Assembly (NCBI GenBank): GCA_947489705.1
Contig: CANLEQ010000012.1
Coordinates: 45,006 to 109,005 of the forward strand
Length of the DNA: 64,000 bases
Direction: 5' to 3'
Source: an uncultured Paracoccaceae bacterium
Lineage (GTDB): Bacteria; Pseudomonadota; Alphaproteobacteria; Rhodobacterales; Rhodobacteraceae
In this document: positions 45,343-55,018 of the stretch, piece by piece
Numbering within the stretch: the first letter of the stretch is position 1
How the letters are laid out: every line of letters starts with the position of its first letter
Position numbers and translations under genes: made by a program
The notes under the pieces: model-generated
Seen by the model: only the letters and a program-made list of their open reading frames with translations
What the model was told of the DNA's origin: nothing
Databases searched by the model: none

Positions 45343-48255
45343 ATGTGCGCCGATACGACCGCCACCACCGCCACGACCGATTACAAAGACACGCTGAACC
45401 TGCCGCGGACGGATTTCCCGATGCGTGCGGGCCTGCCCAAGCGCGAGCCCGACTGGCTCGCCCGGTGGGAGCGGATCGGCATCTACGACCGGCTGCGCGA
45501 GAAGGAGGGACGCACGCCCTTCACGCTGCACGACGGGCCGCCCTATGCGAACGGGCATCTGCATATCGGGCACGGGCTCAACAAGACGATCAAGGATATG
45601 ATCGTGCGCTCGCGGCAGATGATGGGCTACGACGCGCGCTACATCCCCGGCTGGGATTGTCACGGGCTGCCGATCGAGTGGAAGATCGAGGAGCGGTATC
45701 GCGCCAAGGGCCGCGACAAGGACGCGGTCGACGTCAACGAGTTCCGCCGCGAATGCCGGGACTTCGCGGCCGAATGGGTCGACATCCAGCGCGATGAGTT
45801 CAAGCGACTCGGGATCACCGGCAACTGGGCCGATCCCTACCTGACGATGGATTTCCACGCCGAGGCGGTGATCGCGGCCGAGTTCCAGAAGTTCCTGATG
45901 AACGGCACGCTCTACCAGGGCTCGAAGCCGGTCATGTGGTCGCCCGTGGAGAAGACCGCGCTGGCCGAGGCGGAGGTCGAGTATCACGACCGCCAGACCG
46001 ACGCGATCTGGGTGAAGTTCCCGGCCGTGGGCGGGGCGGCGGAAGATGCGACCGACGCCGCGGTGGTGATCTGGACGACCACGCCCTGGACGATCCCGCA
46101 GAACCGGGCGATCTGCTTCGGGCCGGGGATCACCTATGGGCTCTACGAGGTCACGGGCACGCCGGAGGAATGCTGGGCCAGGGCGGGGGAGCGGTATCTT
46201 CTGGCCGATTCCCTGGCCGAGCAGACGCTGGGTGCGGCACGGCTCGAGGGCGGGATGTATACGCGCCTGCGCGACGTGGCGCCGGAGGAATTGGGCGGGC
46301 TCGTCTGCGCCCATCCGATGCGCGGGATCGACGGGGCGGGGGGCGAATGGGACTTCGACGTGCCGCTTCTGCCCGGCGGTCACGTCACGGACGATGCCGG
46401 GACGGGGTTCGTGCATACGGCCCCGAGCCACGGCGACGACGATTACGCGATCGGGCGCAAGCACGACCTGACGATGACCTACAACGTGATGGATGACGGG
46501 TCCTATCGCGCGGATCTGCCGCTTTTCGGCGGGGAGCAGATCGTCAAGCCCAACGGCAAGCCCGGCGGGGCCAACAAGGCGGTCATCGCCAAGCTGCAGG
46601 AGGTGGGCGCGCTGCTCGCCCGCAGCCGCATCACCATCTCGGACGCCCATTCGTGGCGGTCGAAGGCGCCGCTTATCCGGCTCAACCGGCCGCAATGGTT
46701 CGCCGCGATCGACCGGCCCGTGGGCGATGGGCAGGATACCTACGGCACCACGATCCGGGCGCGTGCGCTGCGCTCGATCGACGAGCTGGTGGCCTGGACG
46801 CCCAGGCGCGGGCGCAACCGCCTGCATTCGATGATCGAGGCGCGGCCCGACTGGGTCCTGTCGCGGCAGCGGGCCTGGGGCGTGCCGATGACGTGCTTCG
46901 TGAAGAAGGGCGCCATGCCCGACGATGCCGATTTCCTGCTGCGCGACGAGGGGGTGAATGCCCGTATCCTCGCCGCCTTCGAGGCCGAGGGCGCGGATGC
47001 CTGGTACGAGCCGGGCGCCAAGGAGCGGTTCATCGGCGATGCGGCGGATCCCGACGCGTACGAGCAGGTGTTCGACATCCTCGACGTGTGGTTCGATTCC
47101 GGATCGACCCATGCCTTCGTCCTGCGCGACCGCGAAGATGGATCCGAGGACGGCATCGCCGACGTCTACATGGAAGGCACGGACCAGCATCGCGGCTGGT
47201 TCCATTCGTCGATGCTCCAGGCTTGCGGCACGATCGGGCGCGCCCCCTATCGGGCGGTGGTGACGCATGGCTTCACGCTCGACGAGAAGGGCAACAAGAT
47301 GTCCAAATCGCTCGGGAACACGATCGTGCCCGACGAGGTGGTCAAGCAATACGGCGCCGATATCCTGCGCCTCTGGGTCGCGCAGACCGATTACACCGCC
47401 GATCAGCGGATCGGGCCCGAGATCCTCAAGGGCGTGGCCGACAGCTATCGCCGGCTCAGGAACACGATGCGGTTCCTGCTGGGCAACCTGCCCGAGGAGG
47501 TGCCGCAGGTGGCGCGCGAGGACATGCCCGAGCTCGAGCAGTGGGTGCTGCACCGTCTGGCCGAACTCGACGAGGTGGTGCGAGAGGGCTATGCCGCCTA
47601 CGATTTCCAAGGCGTCTGGCAGGCGGTCTTCACCTTCGCCACGGTGGATCTTTCGTCGTTCTACTTCGACGTGCGCAAGGATGCGCTCTATTGCGATCCG
47701 GCGTCGAGCCCGCGCCGGCAGGCGGCCGAGGCGGTGCTCGACCTGCTGTTCCACCGGCTGACCACGTGGCTTGCGCCGATCCTGGTCTTCACGATGGAGG
47801 AAGTCTGGCTCGAGCGGTATCCGGACGACGAATCCTCGATCCATCTGGTTGACATGCCCGACACGCCCGACGGCTGGCGCGACGCGGACCTGGCGTCGAA
47901 ATGGGTCGGCGTCCGGGCGGCCCGCCGCGCGGTGACCGCGGCGCTCGAGGTGCAGCGGCGCGACAAGGTGATCGGCGCCTCGCTCGAGGCGGCGCCGATC
48001 GTGCATGTCGGCGCGGATCTCGCCGCCGCGTTGCGCGATCTCGCCTTCGAGGATCTCTGCATCACCAGCGACATCACCGTCTCGACGGATCCCGCGCCCG
48101 ACGAAGCCTTTCGCCAGCCCGAAATCGAGGATGTCGCCGTGGTCTTCGCCGAGGCCGACGGGGCGAAATGCCAGCGCTGCTGGAAGGTCACGCCCGAGGT
48201 CGGCACGCGCGCCCGCCCGGATGTCTGCGCGCGCTGCGACGACGCGCTCGGGTGA
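45343..48255 (+). CDS. ileS: Isoleucyl-tRNA synthetase
   Basis: IleS charges tRNA-Ile and edits valine. The 970-residue protein is class I: HLHIGH at residues 72-77 and KMSKS at 652-656, with the editing-domain stretch VIWTTTPWTIPQNRAI and DWVLSRQRAWGVP in the catalytic domain. It ends in a zinc-binding region with two Cys pairs (CQRCW and CARCD), as in the bacterial-type enzyme. A GGGGA box precedes the ATG at 45343. The 190-bp leader holds a small hairpin (CCCGCCT-ATA-AGGCGGG at 45181-45197) without T-tract and no recognisable riboswitch. Confidence 0.97.
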   Translation: MCADTTATTATTDYKDTLNLPRTDFPMRAGLPKREPDWLARWERIGIYDRLREKEGRTPFTLHDGPPYANGHLHIGHGLNKTIKDMIVRSRQMMGYDARYIPGWDCHGLPIEWKIEERYRAKGRDKDAVDVNEFRRECRDFAAEWVDIQRDEFKRLGITGNWADPYLTMDFHAEAVIAAEFQKFLMNGTLYQGSKPVMWSPVEKTALAEAEVEYHDRQTDAIWVKFPAVGGAAEDATDAAVVIWTTTPWTIPQNRAICFGPGITYGLYEVTGTPEECWARAGERYLLADSLAEQTLGAARLEGGMYTRLRDVAPEELGGLVCAHPMRGIDGAGGEWDFDVPLLPGGHVTDDAGTGFVHTAPSHGDDDYAIGRKHDLTMTYNVMDDGSYRADLPLFGGEQIVKPNGKPGGANKAVIAKLQEVGALLARSRITISDAHSWRSKAPLIRLNRPQWFAAIDRPVGDGQDTYGTTIRARALRSIDELVAWTPRRGRNRLHSMIEARPDWVLSRQRAWGVPMTCFVKKGAMPDDADFLLRDEGVNARILAAFEAEGADAWYEPGAKERFIGDAADPDAYEQVFDILDVWFDSGSTHAFVLRDREDGSEDGIADVYMEGTDQHRGWFHSSMLQACGTIGRAPYRAVVTHGFTLDEKGNKMSKSLGNTIVPDEVVKQYGADILRLWVAQTDYTADQRIGPEILKGVADSYRRLRNTMRFLLGNLPEEVPQVAREDMPELEQWVLHRLAELDEVVREGYAAYDFQGVWQAVFTFATVDLSSFYFDVRKDALYCDPASSPRRQAAEAVLDLLFHRLTTWLAPILVFTMEEVWLERYPDDESSIHLVDMPDTPDGWRDADLASKWVGVRAARRAVTAALEVQRRDKVIGASLEAAPIVHVGADLAAALRDLAFEDLCITSDITVSTDPAPDEAFRQPEIEDVAVVFAEADGAKCQRCWKVTPEVGTRARPDVCARCDDALG

Positions 48256-48289
48256 CGGGAATGTCGTTCGGCATTCCGGGCCGCGGGAC

Positions 48290-48526
48290 ATGAGCGTCGA
48301 CGACGGGCGGATCGCCGACGCGCTCATCGCGATGGCGCGGACACGCGGGCCCCGCAAGACGTTCTGCCCGTCCGAGGTCGCGCGCGCCCTGTCGGAGGAG
48401 TGGCGGCCGCTGATGGCGCGGATCCGCACGATTGCGGCCGACCTGCCGCTCGTCGCGACGCAGGGCGGGGAAGAGGTGGATCCGCGCGCGGCGTCCGGCC
48501 CCATCCGGCTGTCGCTGCGGGAATGA
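48290..48526 (+). CDS. DUF3253 domain protein
   Basis: A 78-residue protein of the DUF3253 family, a small winged-helix-like fold: SEVARALSEEWRPLMARIR and a C-terminal PIRLSL are characteristic. No function is known. It begins 34 bases after ileS, and its TGA overlaps the ATG of the next gene (ATGA), so it is translationally coupled to the EamA transporter. Confidence 0.82.
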   Translation: MSVDDGRIADALIAMARTRGPRKTFCPSEVARALSEEWRPLMARIRTIAADLPLVATQGGEEVDPRAASGPIRLSLRE

Positions 48527-49359
48527 GCGCCACGGTCTTTCTGGCGGTGCTTGGGTCCGCGGTGCTGCACGCGTCGTGGAATTCGGTGCTGAAGGTCGGG
48601 ACGCGGCAGGTCACGGGCATGCTGATCCTGACCCTCGTGCAGGGATGCGCCGGTATCGCGATCCTGTCGACGCGGCCGTTCCCGACGGCCGAATGGGTGC
48701 CGTGGCTGGTGGCCAGCGGGCTTTTCCACGCGGGCTACAAACTTTTCCTCGCGCTCGCCTATGAGCAGGGCGATCTCAGCCGGGTCTATCCCATCGCGCG
48801 CGGGACCGCGCCGCTCATCGTGCTGGGGCTGAGCGGTCTGGTGCTGACAGACGCGATCGCGCCCTGGGAATATGCCGGGGTCCTGGTGCTGGGCGCCGGC
48901 ATCGCGGGCATGGCCCGCGGGGTCTTCGGATCGGGAGAGGCGATCGCGCTTCTTCCCTACGCGCTGGGATCGGCCGCGATGACGGCGGGATATTCGATCG
49001 TCGACGGGCTCGGGGCGCGGGTCTCGGGCGATGCGGTGGCCTATGTCGCATGGCTCTTCGTGCTCGATCTGGTGATCTTCGCGCCGGTCTGCATCGCGCT
49101 TCGCGGCCGCGCCGTGCTGCTGGCGCCGCCGCGCGCCTGGGCCGTCGGGGCGGTCGCCGCCGCGGCCTCCTACGGGGCCTACGCGATCGCGGTCTGGGCG
49201 ATGACGGTCGCGCCCATCGCCCTCGTCGCGGCGTTGCGCGAGACGTCGATCCTCTTTGCGGTGATGATCGGCTGGCTGGCCCTGGGAGAGCGGATGACCC
49301 GGGGGAAGGCGATCGCGGCGTGCCTCATCGTGGCGGGCGTCGTCCTCACCCGTCTCTGA
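48523..49359 (+). CDS. EamA/DMT family transporter
   Basis: A 278-residue protein with ten hydrophobic helices in two EamA repeats: LHASWNSVLKVG opens the first, and ALRETSILFAVMIGWLALGERM is the well-known end of the second. DMT members export or import amino acids, metabolites and drugs; no substrate is evident. It is the last gene of the ileS group and is convergent with pcs. Confidence 0.9.
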   Translation: MSATVFLAVLGSAVLHASWNSVLKVGTRQVTGMLILTLVQGCAGIAILSTRPFPTAEWVPWLVASGLFHAGYKLFLALAYEQGDLSRVYPIARGTAPLIVLGLSGLVLTDAIAPWEYAGVLVLGAGIAGMARGVFGSGEAIALLPYALGSAAMTAGYSIVDGLGARVSGDAVAYVAWLFVLDLVIFAPVCIALRGRAVLLAPPRAWAVGAVAAAASYGAYAIAVWAMTVAPIALVAALRETSILFAVMIGWLALGERMTRGKAIAACLIVAGVVLTRL

Positions 49360-49401
49360 GCCCGCGCGGGATCGGGCGCCGGGCGATCAGGCGGCAGGCG
49401 A

Positions 49402-50097
49402 TCAGCCGTCGGGCCCGTAGATCGCCTGCTGGACGATGCCGACCATGACGAGGTAGATCGAGGTGATGATCAGGCCCCAGCCCGCCCAGCTCGACGGGTC
49501 GAAATCGATCCAGGCCGCCCAGCCCGCGAAGAAGACCCAGGCCATCGAGACCGGCAGCGTCAGGTTGCGCCAGCGTTGCGTCCGCGTCGGATGCACGAAT
49601 TTCAGCGGCAGGAACATCGCCACGGTCAGCAGCGCGACGAGGATCAGGATGATCCAGAATGTCGGCTCGACCGCGAAGAAGACCAGCACCGCCATGTTCC
49701 AGCATCCCGGAAAGCCGGAAAACGAATAATCCCGCGTCTTCATCCGCGTGTCGGCGAAATAGACCACGCCCGCGAAGGTTATGACGATGATCGCGATCCA
49801 GCCCGTCCACCCCGGAAGGAGGTCGGACTTGAAGAGCGCGTAGGCCGGGATGAACACGTAGGTCAGGTAGTCGATGATCAGGTCCATCAGCACACCGTCG
49901 TATTCGGGCGCGTTCTGCTGGACGTCGTATTTCCGGGCGAGCGGGCCGTCGATCCCGTCGATGAAGAACGCCACGACGAGCCAGAGCCACATCATGTCCC
50001 ATTGCTCGTCCACCGCGGCCAGCATCGCCAGCATGGCGAAGACGGCTCCGGTGGCCGTGAGCAGATGGACGGAAAGTGCTTTGAGATGCGTGTTCAT
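49402..50097 (-). CDS. pcs: Phosphatidylcholine synthase
   Basis: Pcs condenses choline with CDP-diacylglycerol in one step to make phosphatidylcholine, a route found in alphaproteobacteria and a few others. The 231-residue membrane protein has about seven hydrophobic helices and the CDP-alcohol phosphotransferase motif DG-x2-AR-x12-G-x3-D-x3-D (starting DGPLARKYD and ending GVLMDLIID), whose 12-residue spacing fits Pcs. AGGA precedes the ATG at 50097; upstream in-frame ATGs at 50136 and 50118 are less likely. Its choline need links loosely to the sarcosine genes nearby, since both are part of choline use. Confidence 0.92.
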   Translation of the reverse strand: MNTHLKALSVHLLTATGAVFAMLAMLAAVDEQWDMMWLWLVVAFFIDGIDGPLARKYDVQQNAPEYDGVLMDLIIDYLTYVFIPAYALFKSDLLPGWTGWIAIIVITFAGVVYFADTRMKTRDYSFSGFPGCWNMAVLVFFAVEPTFWIILILVALLTVAMFLPLKFVHPTRTQRWRNLTLPVSMAWVFFAGWAAWIDFDPSSWAGWGLIITSIYLVMVGIVQQAIYGPDG

Positions 50098-50132
50098 GAA
50101 GTCCTGATGCCGCATGCCGGCGCCAAGCGCAA

Positions 50133-50603
50133 TCAAACGTTGCGCGCCGCGTGGTCCGATTCGATCATCCCGACGAGCGCGTCGAGCCGCTTGCCGATCC
50201 TGTCGGTGAGCGAGGCGCGCGCGACCTTGAGCGATTGCACCAGCAGCTTGCCCGACATGGTGGTGCCGCGCAGATCCGCGGTCAGCACGAGCCGCGCGGT
50301 GCCCGGGGCCGTCTCGGCCACGTCGGTATCGACCGTCGCCGCGATGCCGTCCATCACGGCGGCGAAGGAGAGATGGTCGTCGGGCGCGAGGCGGGCGACC
50401 CGCGCGTCGATCTCGCGCCGGTGGCCGCGCAGGTCGAGCCCGATGGTCCAGCGCGCGTCGGCGCGTCCGCCGCCGCCATCGTCGCGCCGCGCGATCTCGG
50501 CGCCGCCCTGCCGGATGCGGCGTTCGAGCGCGTCGAAATCGGTGAGCGCCTCGAAGATGCGGGCGGGCGGGGCCTTGATGTCGCGGGTCAGGGAAATCCT
50601 CAT
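50133..50603 (-). CDS. SRPBCC-family (CoxG-like) protein
   Basis: A 156-residue protein with an START/Bet v1-like fold pattern: ISLTRDIKAPPARIFEALTD at the start, EIDARVARLAPDDHLSFAAV in the middle and a long C-terminal helix (KLLVQSLKVARASLTDRIGKR in two parts). Such proteins bind hydrophobic ligands. The ligand is unknown. AGGGAG precedes the ATG at 50603. It lies 35 bases upstream of pcs on the same strand. Confidence 0.8.
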   Translation of the reverse strand: MRISLTRDIKAPPARIFEALTDFDALERRIRQGGAEIARRDDGGGGRADARWTIGLDLRGHRREIDARVARLAPDDHLSFAAVMDGIAATVDTDVAETAPGTARLVLTADLRGTTMSGKLLVQSLKVARASLTDRIGKRLDALVGMIESDHAARNV

Positions 50604-50653
50604 GCGCCGCTCCCTATGATGCGGCACGCAGGCGCGTCAATCGCATGCGGGCA

Positions 50654-51607
50654 TCAATCCAGCGTGTCGGCCAGCCAGTTGCGAATCAGGAAATGGGCGA
50701 TGGCCCCTTCGCGCGCGGCCGCGATCTCGGGGTGATCGCCCGCGAAGGCACGCGCGACATCTTCGCGAGACACCCAGCGGGCATCCTCGATCTCGGCGGG
50801 ATCGACGGTGATCTCGCGGCTGGTCGCATGGCCGAGGCAGCCGAGCATAAGCGAGGCGGGAAACGGCCAGGGCTGGCTTGCGAGGTAGTCGACACGGCCG
50901 ACCCTGACGCCCGCCTCTTCGTGGACCTCGCGGCGGACGGCCGCTTCGAGCGTCTCGCCGGGCTCCACGAAGCCCGCGAGGAGGGAATACATCCGTTCGG
51001 GCCAGCCCGGCGACCGGCCGAGCAGAAGGTCGTTGCCATGCGTCACGAGCATGATGGCCACCGGATCCGTGCGCGGAAAGTGATGCGCGCCGCAGGACGG
51101 GCAATCGCGTTGCCAGCCGGCGCTTGCCGGGTCGCTGGGATGGCCGCAGCGGGCGCAGAAGGCATGCGTCCGGTGCCATTCCAGAAGACCGCGCGTCGCC
51201 GCGGCCAGCTCCGCCGCGCGCGGATCGAGTTGGGTCATGATGGCGCGCAGCTCGCGAAAGCCGTGATCTGCAGGCAGACCGGGGTGACGCTGGACCGACG
51301 GGTCGGAGAAGGCGTGCAGGGTCTCGGGGATCTCCTCGGGCTCCCACGCGCTCAGATCCATGCCGAAGAGCGGCCCCTCGTCGTCCATCCCGAGCAGGAT
51401 GCGCAGCCCCGCGCCGTCGAGCCCCTGCATCGACGGAAGCAGGCCGAGCGACAGTCGGTCGTCGCGCTCGGCCACGAGCGGCTTGCCGCGCCACATGGGC
51501 AGGATTCGCGCGCCGGAATGCGTCGCCAGAACCTCCGCCTCGGGCCGCAGATGGGCCGCCCGGTCGAGTGCCGATCCCCCGAATGTCACCTGTTCCGCCA
51601 GCCGCAT
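50654..51607 (-). CDS. nudC: NAD+ diphosphatase NudC (NUDIX)
   Basis: NudC cleaves NAD(H) to NMN and AMP and can remove NAD caps from RNA. The 317-residue protein has a four-Cys zinc site (CARCGHP and CPSCG), the Nudix box GFVEPGETLEAAVRREVHEEAG read across its 23 residues, and the NADH-specific motif SQPWPFPASLM. The ATG at 51607 gives the normal start; an earlier in-frame start at 51685 has no family match. It is divergent from the 5'-nucleotidase. Its product NMN is the substrate of the PncC-type enzyme at 26.2 kb. Confidence 0.94.
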   Translation of the reverse strand: MRLAEQVTFGGSALDRAAHLRPEAEVLATHSGARILPMWRGKPLVAERDDRLSLGLLPSMQGLDGAGLRILLGMDDEGPLFGMDLSAWEPEEIPETLHAFSDPSVQRHPGLPADHGFRELRAIMTQLDPRAAELAAATRGLLEWHRTHAFCARCGHPSDPASAGWQRDCPSCGAHHFPRTDPVAIMLVTHGNDLLLGRSPGWPERMYSLLAGFVEPGETLEAAVRREVHEEAGVRVGRVDYLASQPWPFPASLMLGCLGHATSREITVDPAEIEDARWVSREDVARAFAGDHPEIAAAREGAIAHFLIRNWLADTLD

Positions 51608-51736
51608 TGCCTGTACCCCCGTTATCACGCTTGTCGCGCGCCATGTGGTGCGATGGGTAAAGGAATTGCAAGACACGCGAATCACTGCATACTCAACTCA
51701 AGGTGGAGTGCTGTCCAAACCACCAGGGAACAAAGC

Positions 51737-53692
51737 TTGGAACGGTTGCAAGACGACGGAAATGCCCGCGAGGGTCCGGAGAGACGTGTCGCAATCGGTC
51801 CGACCGGGACTGCGCGGATCGCGCTTCGCCTGCTGGCAACGAGCGACCTGCACGGTTGGGTCCGGGATTTCGACTATACCCACGGGCGCGCGACGGGGGG
51901 GCGGGGGCTCGAGGCGGCATTGCCGGTGGTGGCGTCGCTGCGGCAGGAAAATCCCAATACGATGCTCTTCGATGCGGGGGATTTCCTGACCGGATCGACA
52001 TTGGGCGACGCGGCCATGCAGGGTGGGATGGCCGGCCCCAACCCCGTGATCGCGGCGATGAACGTGATGGGTTACGACGCCGTGGGGCTCGGCAATCACG
52101 AATTCGACTATGGCCGCGCCGCGCTCGACCGTGCTCTCGATCAGGCGGATTTCCCGGTCCTGTCGACGAACGTCGTCTGCGCGGCGGCCGAGGATCCGAC
52201 CGGAGACGCTCCGTTCCGGAACACCGCGCTGCTGCTTCGGCGGCGGATGCGCGACGGCGCGGGACGCATGCACGATGTCAGGATCGGGGTCGTGTCGTTC
52301 CTGCCCGGCGCCATGCTCCGGCCGGCGGGGGCCAACCATGCCGATGTCGAGGCGTTGCATGTGCGCGACGTGGCCGCGGCGGCGGCGGCCTGGATCGCCG
52401 ATCTGCGGGCGCGCGGGGCGGATGTGGTCGTGGCCATCTGTCACGACGGCCCCGACGAGGGGCGGCAGGACCATCCCGGATCGCCGCCGAACCTTGCCGC
52501 GGCGGGCGGTGTGGATGCAATCGTCATGGGGCATTTCCACGACGTCTTTCCCCCCGCCGCACGAAACGTGGCCGCGCCGGTGGGTGCAGAAGCGCGGCGC
52601 GGCCTGCTCAACGGTGTGCCCGCGGTGATGCCGGGATGCTGGGGGCGGCATGTGGGGATCATCGATCTCGCGCTCGACCGGGGGGCCGACGGGCGATGGC
52701 AGGTGAGCTCGGAGGGCGGGCGGACGATGGAGGTCTCGGCACCCGTGCGGCGGGTCCGGGCGGCGGTACTGCAGGCCGAGAAGCTGCGCGAGGTGACGTC
52801 GCTGGCGCATGAGGTCTGCGTCAATCGCGGCAGTCGCCATGTCGCCACGCTGCCCGCAGACATGACGAGCTATTTCGCGCGCCTCGGGCGCTGTCCGGTC
52901 ACGATGCTGGTCGGGCGGGTCATGGCGCGGACGGTGCTCGCGCACATGCCCGACCGGCCGGACCTGCCGGTGATCGGAATGGCCGCCCCGTCGCGCGCCG
53001 GCGGGGCCGGGGGGGCGGAGCATTACGCCGCCCTCAGGGCGGGGCCCCTGCGGCTCAGCCATCTGGACCTGCTCGCACCGTTCCCCGACCGGATCTGCGC
53101 GATCGAGGTGACGGGCGCGCAGCTCATCGACTGGTTCGAGCGGACGGCTGCGGGCTTTCGCCAACTCTCCGCGGGCAGCGGCGACGCGAGCCTGGTCGAG
53201 ACGCGCCTGCCCGGACTGGCCTTTCACCTCAGTGCGGATGTCCATGCGGTGATCGACCTGGGGCGCGCGGCGAAGTTCGACCCCTACGGCGAGCCCATGC
53301 ATGGCGGGGCGGGACGGGTGCGGTCGATCACGGTGCAGGGAAGGCCGGTGGGGTCGCGCGACCGCTTCCTGCTGGCGCTCAACGATTTCCGCGCCAAGGG
53401 CGGCGGCGACTTTCCGGGATGCACGCCGCAGAACATGCGCTGGCACAGCGACGTGTCGCTGCGGCAGGCGATCCTCGCGGAAGCCGCGGCGGCGATCAGC
53501 GGCGATCTCTGGGAGCCGGGACTGACGCTGCATGCGCCCGCGGGGGTCGCACCGGTCTTCTGCACGGGCGCGGGGGCGCGGGCGCATCTCGGCGTGGTCG
53601 AGGATCTGGCGCCGGTCCACGAGGGGGGCGACGGCGCGTGGCTGAACCTGCGCCTGACGCGGGTACGATCGGGCCTTGAAATCGAGGCGTGA
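51737..53692 (+). CDS. 5'-nucleotidase / 2',3'-cyclic phosphodiesterase family protein
   Basis: A 651-residue metallophosphatase. The calcineurin-like domain has the full dimetal set: TSDLHGW, DAGDF, GNHEFDYG, ICHDGP and MGHFHD. A C-terminal 5'-nucleotidase substrate domain follows (PVTMLVGRVMARTV, LLAPFPDRICAIEVTG, LIDWFERTA, LALNDFRAKGGGDFPG). It resembles CpdB, which handles cyclic nucleotides and 3'-nucleotides. The start is probably TTG at 51737 after GGGA. Unlike CpdB there is no signal peptide, so the protein may be cytosolic, or the true start is missed. Confidence 0.9.
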   Translation: MERLQDDGNAREGPERRVAIGPTGTARIALRLLATSDLHGWVRDFDYTHGRATGGRGLEAALPVVASLRQENPNTMLFDAGDFLTGSTLGDAAMQGGMAGPNPVIAAMNVMGYDAVGLGNHEFDYGRAALDRALDQADFPVLSTNVVCAAAEDPTGDAPFRNTALLLRRRMRDGAGRMHDVRIGVVSFLPGAMLRPAGANHADVEALHVRDVAAAAAAWIADLRARGADVVVAICHDGPDEGRQDHPGSPPNLAAAGGVDAIVMGHFHDVFPPAARNVAAPVGAEARRGLLNGVPAVMPGCWGRHVGIIDLALDRGADGRWQVSSEGGRTMEVSAPVRRVRAAVLQAEKLREVTSLAHEVCVNRGSRHVATLPADMTSYFARLGRCPVTMLVGRVMARTVLAHMPDRPDLPVIGMAAPSRAGGAGGAEHYAALRAGPLRLSHLDLLAPFPDRICAIEVTGAQLIDWFERTAAGFRQLSAGSGDASLVETRLPGLAFHLSADVHAVIDLGRAAKFDPYGEPMHGGAGRVRSITVQGRPVGSRDRFLLALNDFRAKGGGDFPGCTPQNMRWHSDVSLRQAILAEAAAAISGDLWEPGLTLHAPAGVAPVFCTGAGARAHLGVVEDLAPVHEGGDGAWLNLRLTRVRSGLEIEA

Positions 53693-53703
53693 GCCGCGTA
53701 ACT

Positions 53704-53808
53704 GGGCCTCGAGAGGTTGGCGCGGGCAGGCACCTCGCCAACCCGGTCAGGTCCGGAAGGAAGCAGCCGTAACGAGCCGCGCTTGGGTCGTTGTCCAGCC
53801 TCTCACCT
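53704..53808 (+). ncRNA. ffs: Signal recognition particle RNA (4.5S type)
   Basis: The conserved domain IV hairpin GGTCAGGTCCGGAAGGAAGC is at 53744-53763 with the symmetric and asymmetric loops that bind Ffh. The outer stem is visible as GAGAGGTTGG (53711-53720) pairing with CCAGCCTCTC (53795-53804). Total size of about 100 nt and the lack of an Alu domain fit the short bacterial type. Ends are approximate. The RNA follows the nucleotidase stop by about 12 bases; the gap to the next gene holds nothing else recognised. Confidence 0.95.
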
Positions 53809-53887
53809 CGCCAAGGCCGCCCTCCGCGGGGCGATGCCCGGGCGGGAGATCCCCGACATCGGGAGAATCGTGGCGCTGCGCCGGCCG

Positions 53888-54937
53888 TCAGGTCGCGTCC
53901 GAAGCGGCGGCATCTGGGCCGTCGATGCCGTGTTCGGACCGCCCGGCCGAAAGCGGGCGTGGCGCGAGGCGGTAGGCGCCCGGCGCGACGCCGTGCAGCG
54001 CCCGGAAGGCGCGGATGAAATGGGGCGCGTCGCAGAACCCGCATTCGAGCGCGATATCCGTGATCCGCCTGTCGGAGCCGCGCAGCAACTCCGCCGCGTG
54101 GTCGAGCCGCAATCGCCACGCGATCTGGGCCGGCGTCGCGTCGAGATCCGCGCGGAACCGACGCTCCAGCGTCTTGCGTGCGACGCCGAGGTCGCGGGCG
54201 AGGTCGGTCACGGTAAGCGGCGCGGCCAGCGATTGCTGCATCGCGATCAGCGCCTTGCGCACCAGCGGGTCGCGGGCGCGAGGGCCGTCGGGCTGGCCGG
54301 GTTGCGGCCGTTCACCGCTCGCCGCACCGTCGATGATCAGGATGCTCAGGCTCTTGGCGGCCGCCGAGGGGCCGAGATGGCGGTCCACCAGGAAGGCCGC
54401 GAGATGCGCCGCCGAATGCCCCCCCGAACAGGTCAGGCGGTCGCGGTCCACCACGAAGATCTGGTTCGACACCGGCACCGCGCCGGCGAAGCGATCGGTG
54501 AAGTCGCGATGGTGGAACCAGCTCACGCAGGCGCGGTAGCCGTCGAGGAGCCCGGCCGCATAGAGCTGGAACACGCCGGTGCAGAGCCCGACCAGGGGCA
54601 CGCCCGCGCGGGCATTGTCGCGCAGATAGCCGACCAGTTCGGGCGGCAGCGGCTCGCCGCGTCCGATCACGCCCCCCACGACGACGAGATAGTCGAATCG
54701 CCCCGCCTGGCGCAGTCGCGTGTCGGGATGGATCCGCACGCCGCAGCTCGACCGGATCGGGTTCATGTCGGCCGACAGGACCTGCCAGTCGCAATGGATC
54801 CGCCGCGACCGGTCGCCGTCATCGGCGGCGAGGCGCAGAACGTCGACGAAATTCGCGAAGGCCGACAGCGTGAAATCCCGCGTCAGGACGAAGCCGACAT
54901 TGAGGCGCGATCGGGAGGGCGTTTCGGCGCGTTGCAT
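53888..54937 (-). CDS. GlxA-type (DJ-1/PfpI plus AraC) transcriptional regulator
   Basis: A 349-residue regulator. Residues about 12-190 form a DJ-1/PfpI-like amidotransferase fold (VGFVLTRDFTLSAFANFVDV, Cys in GLCTGVFQLYAAGLLDG), and residues about 235-330 form an AraC DNA-binding domain (LTVTDLARDLGVARKTLERR, ITDIALECGFCDAPHFIRAF). This is the architecture of GbdR, CdhR and SouR, which sense glycine betaine, carnitine or sarcosine relatives. It is divergent from soxB with an 81-bp shared promoter gap, so control of the sarcosine operon is the likely job. SouR-like identity is inference. Confidence 0.9.
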   Translation of the reverse strand: MQRAETPSRSRLNVGFVLTRDFTLSAFANFVDVLRLAADDGDRSRRIHCDWQVLSADMNPIRSSCGVRIHPDTRLRQAGRFDYLVVVGGVIGRGEPLPPELVGYLRDNARAGVPLVGLCTGVFQLYAAGLLDGYRACVSWFHHRDFTDRFAGAVPVSNQIFVVDRDRLTCSGGHSAAHLAAFLVDRHLGPSAAAKSLSILIIDGAASGERPQPGQPDGPRARDPLVRKALIAMQQSLAAPLTVTDLARDLGVARKTLERRFRADLDATPAQIAWRLRLDHAAELLRGSDRRITDIALECGFCDAPHFIRAFRALHGVAPGAYRLAPRPLSAGRSEHGIDGPDAAASDAT

Positions 54938-55018
54938 GTCGCAGATATACAGCCCGCTGGCGCAGCGGTCCAGTCCGCGCGGCACCGGCGCTGCTAGCGG
55001 TGGCAAAACCCTCATGGG

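Noticed and set aside
55014..55016. ATG at 55014 as the soxB start
   Set aside because: It is out of frame with soxB; the in-frame choices are 55019 and 55028.
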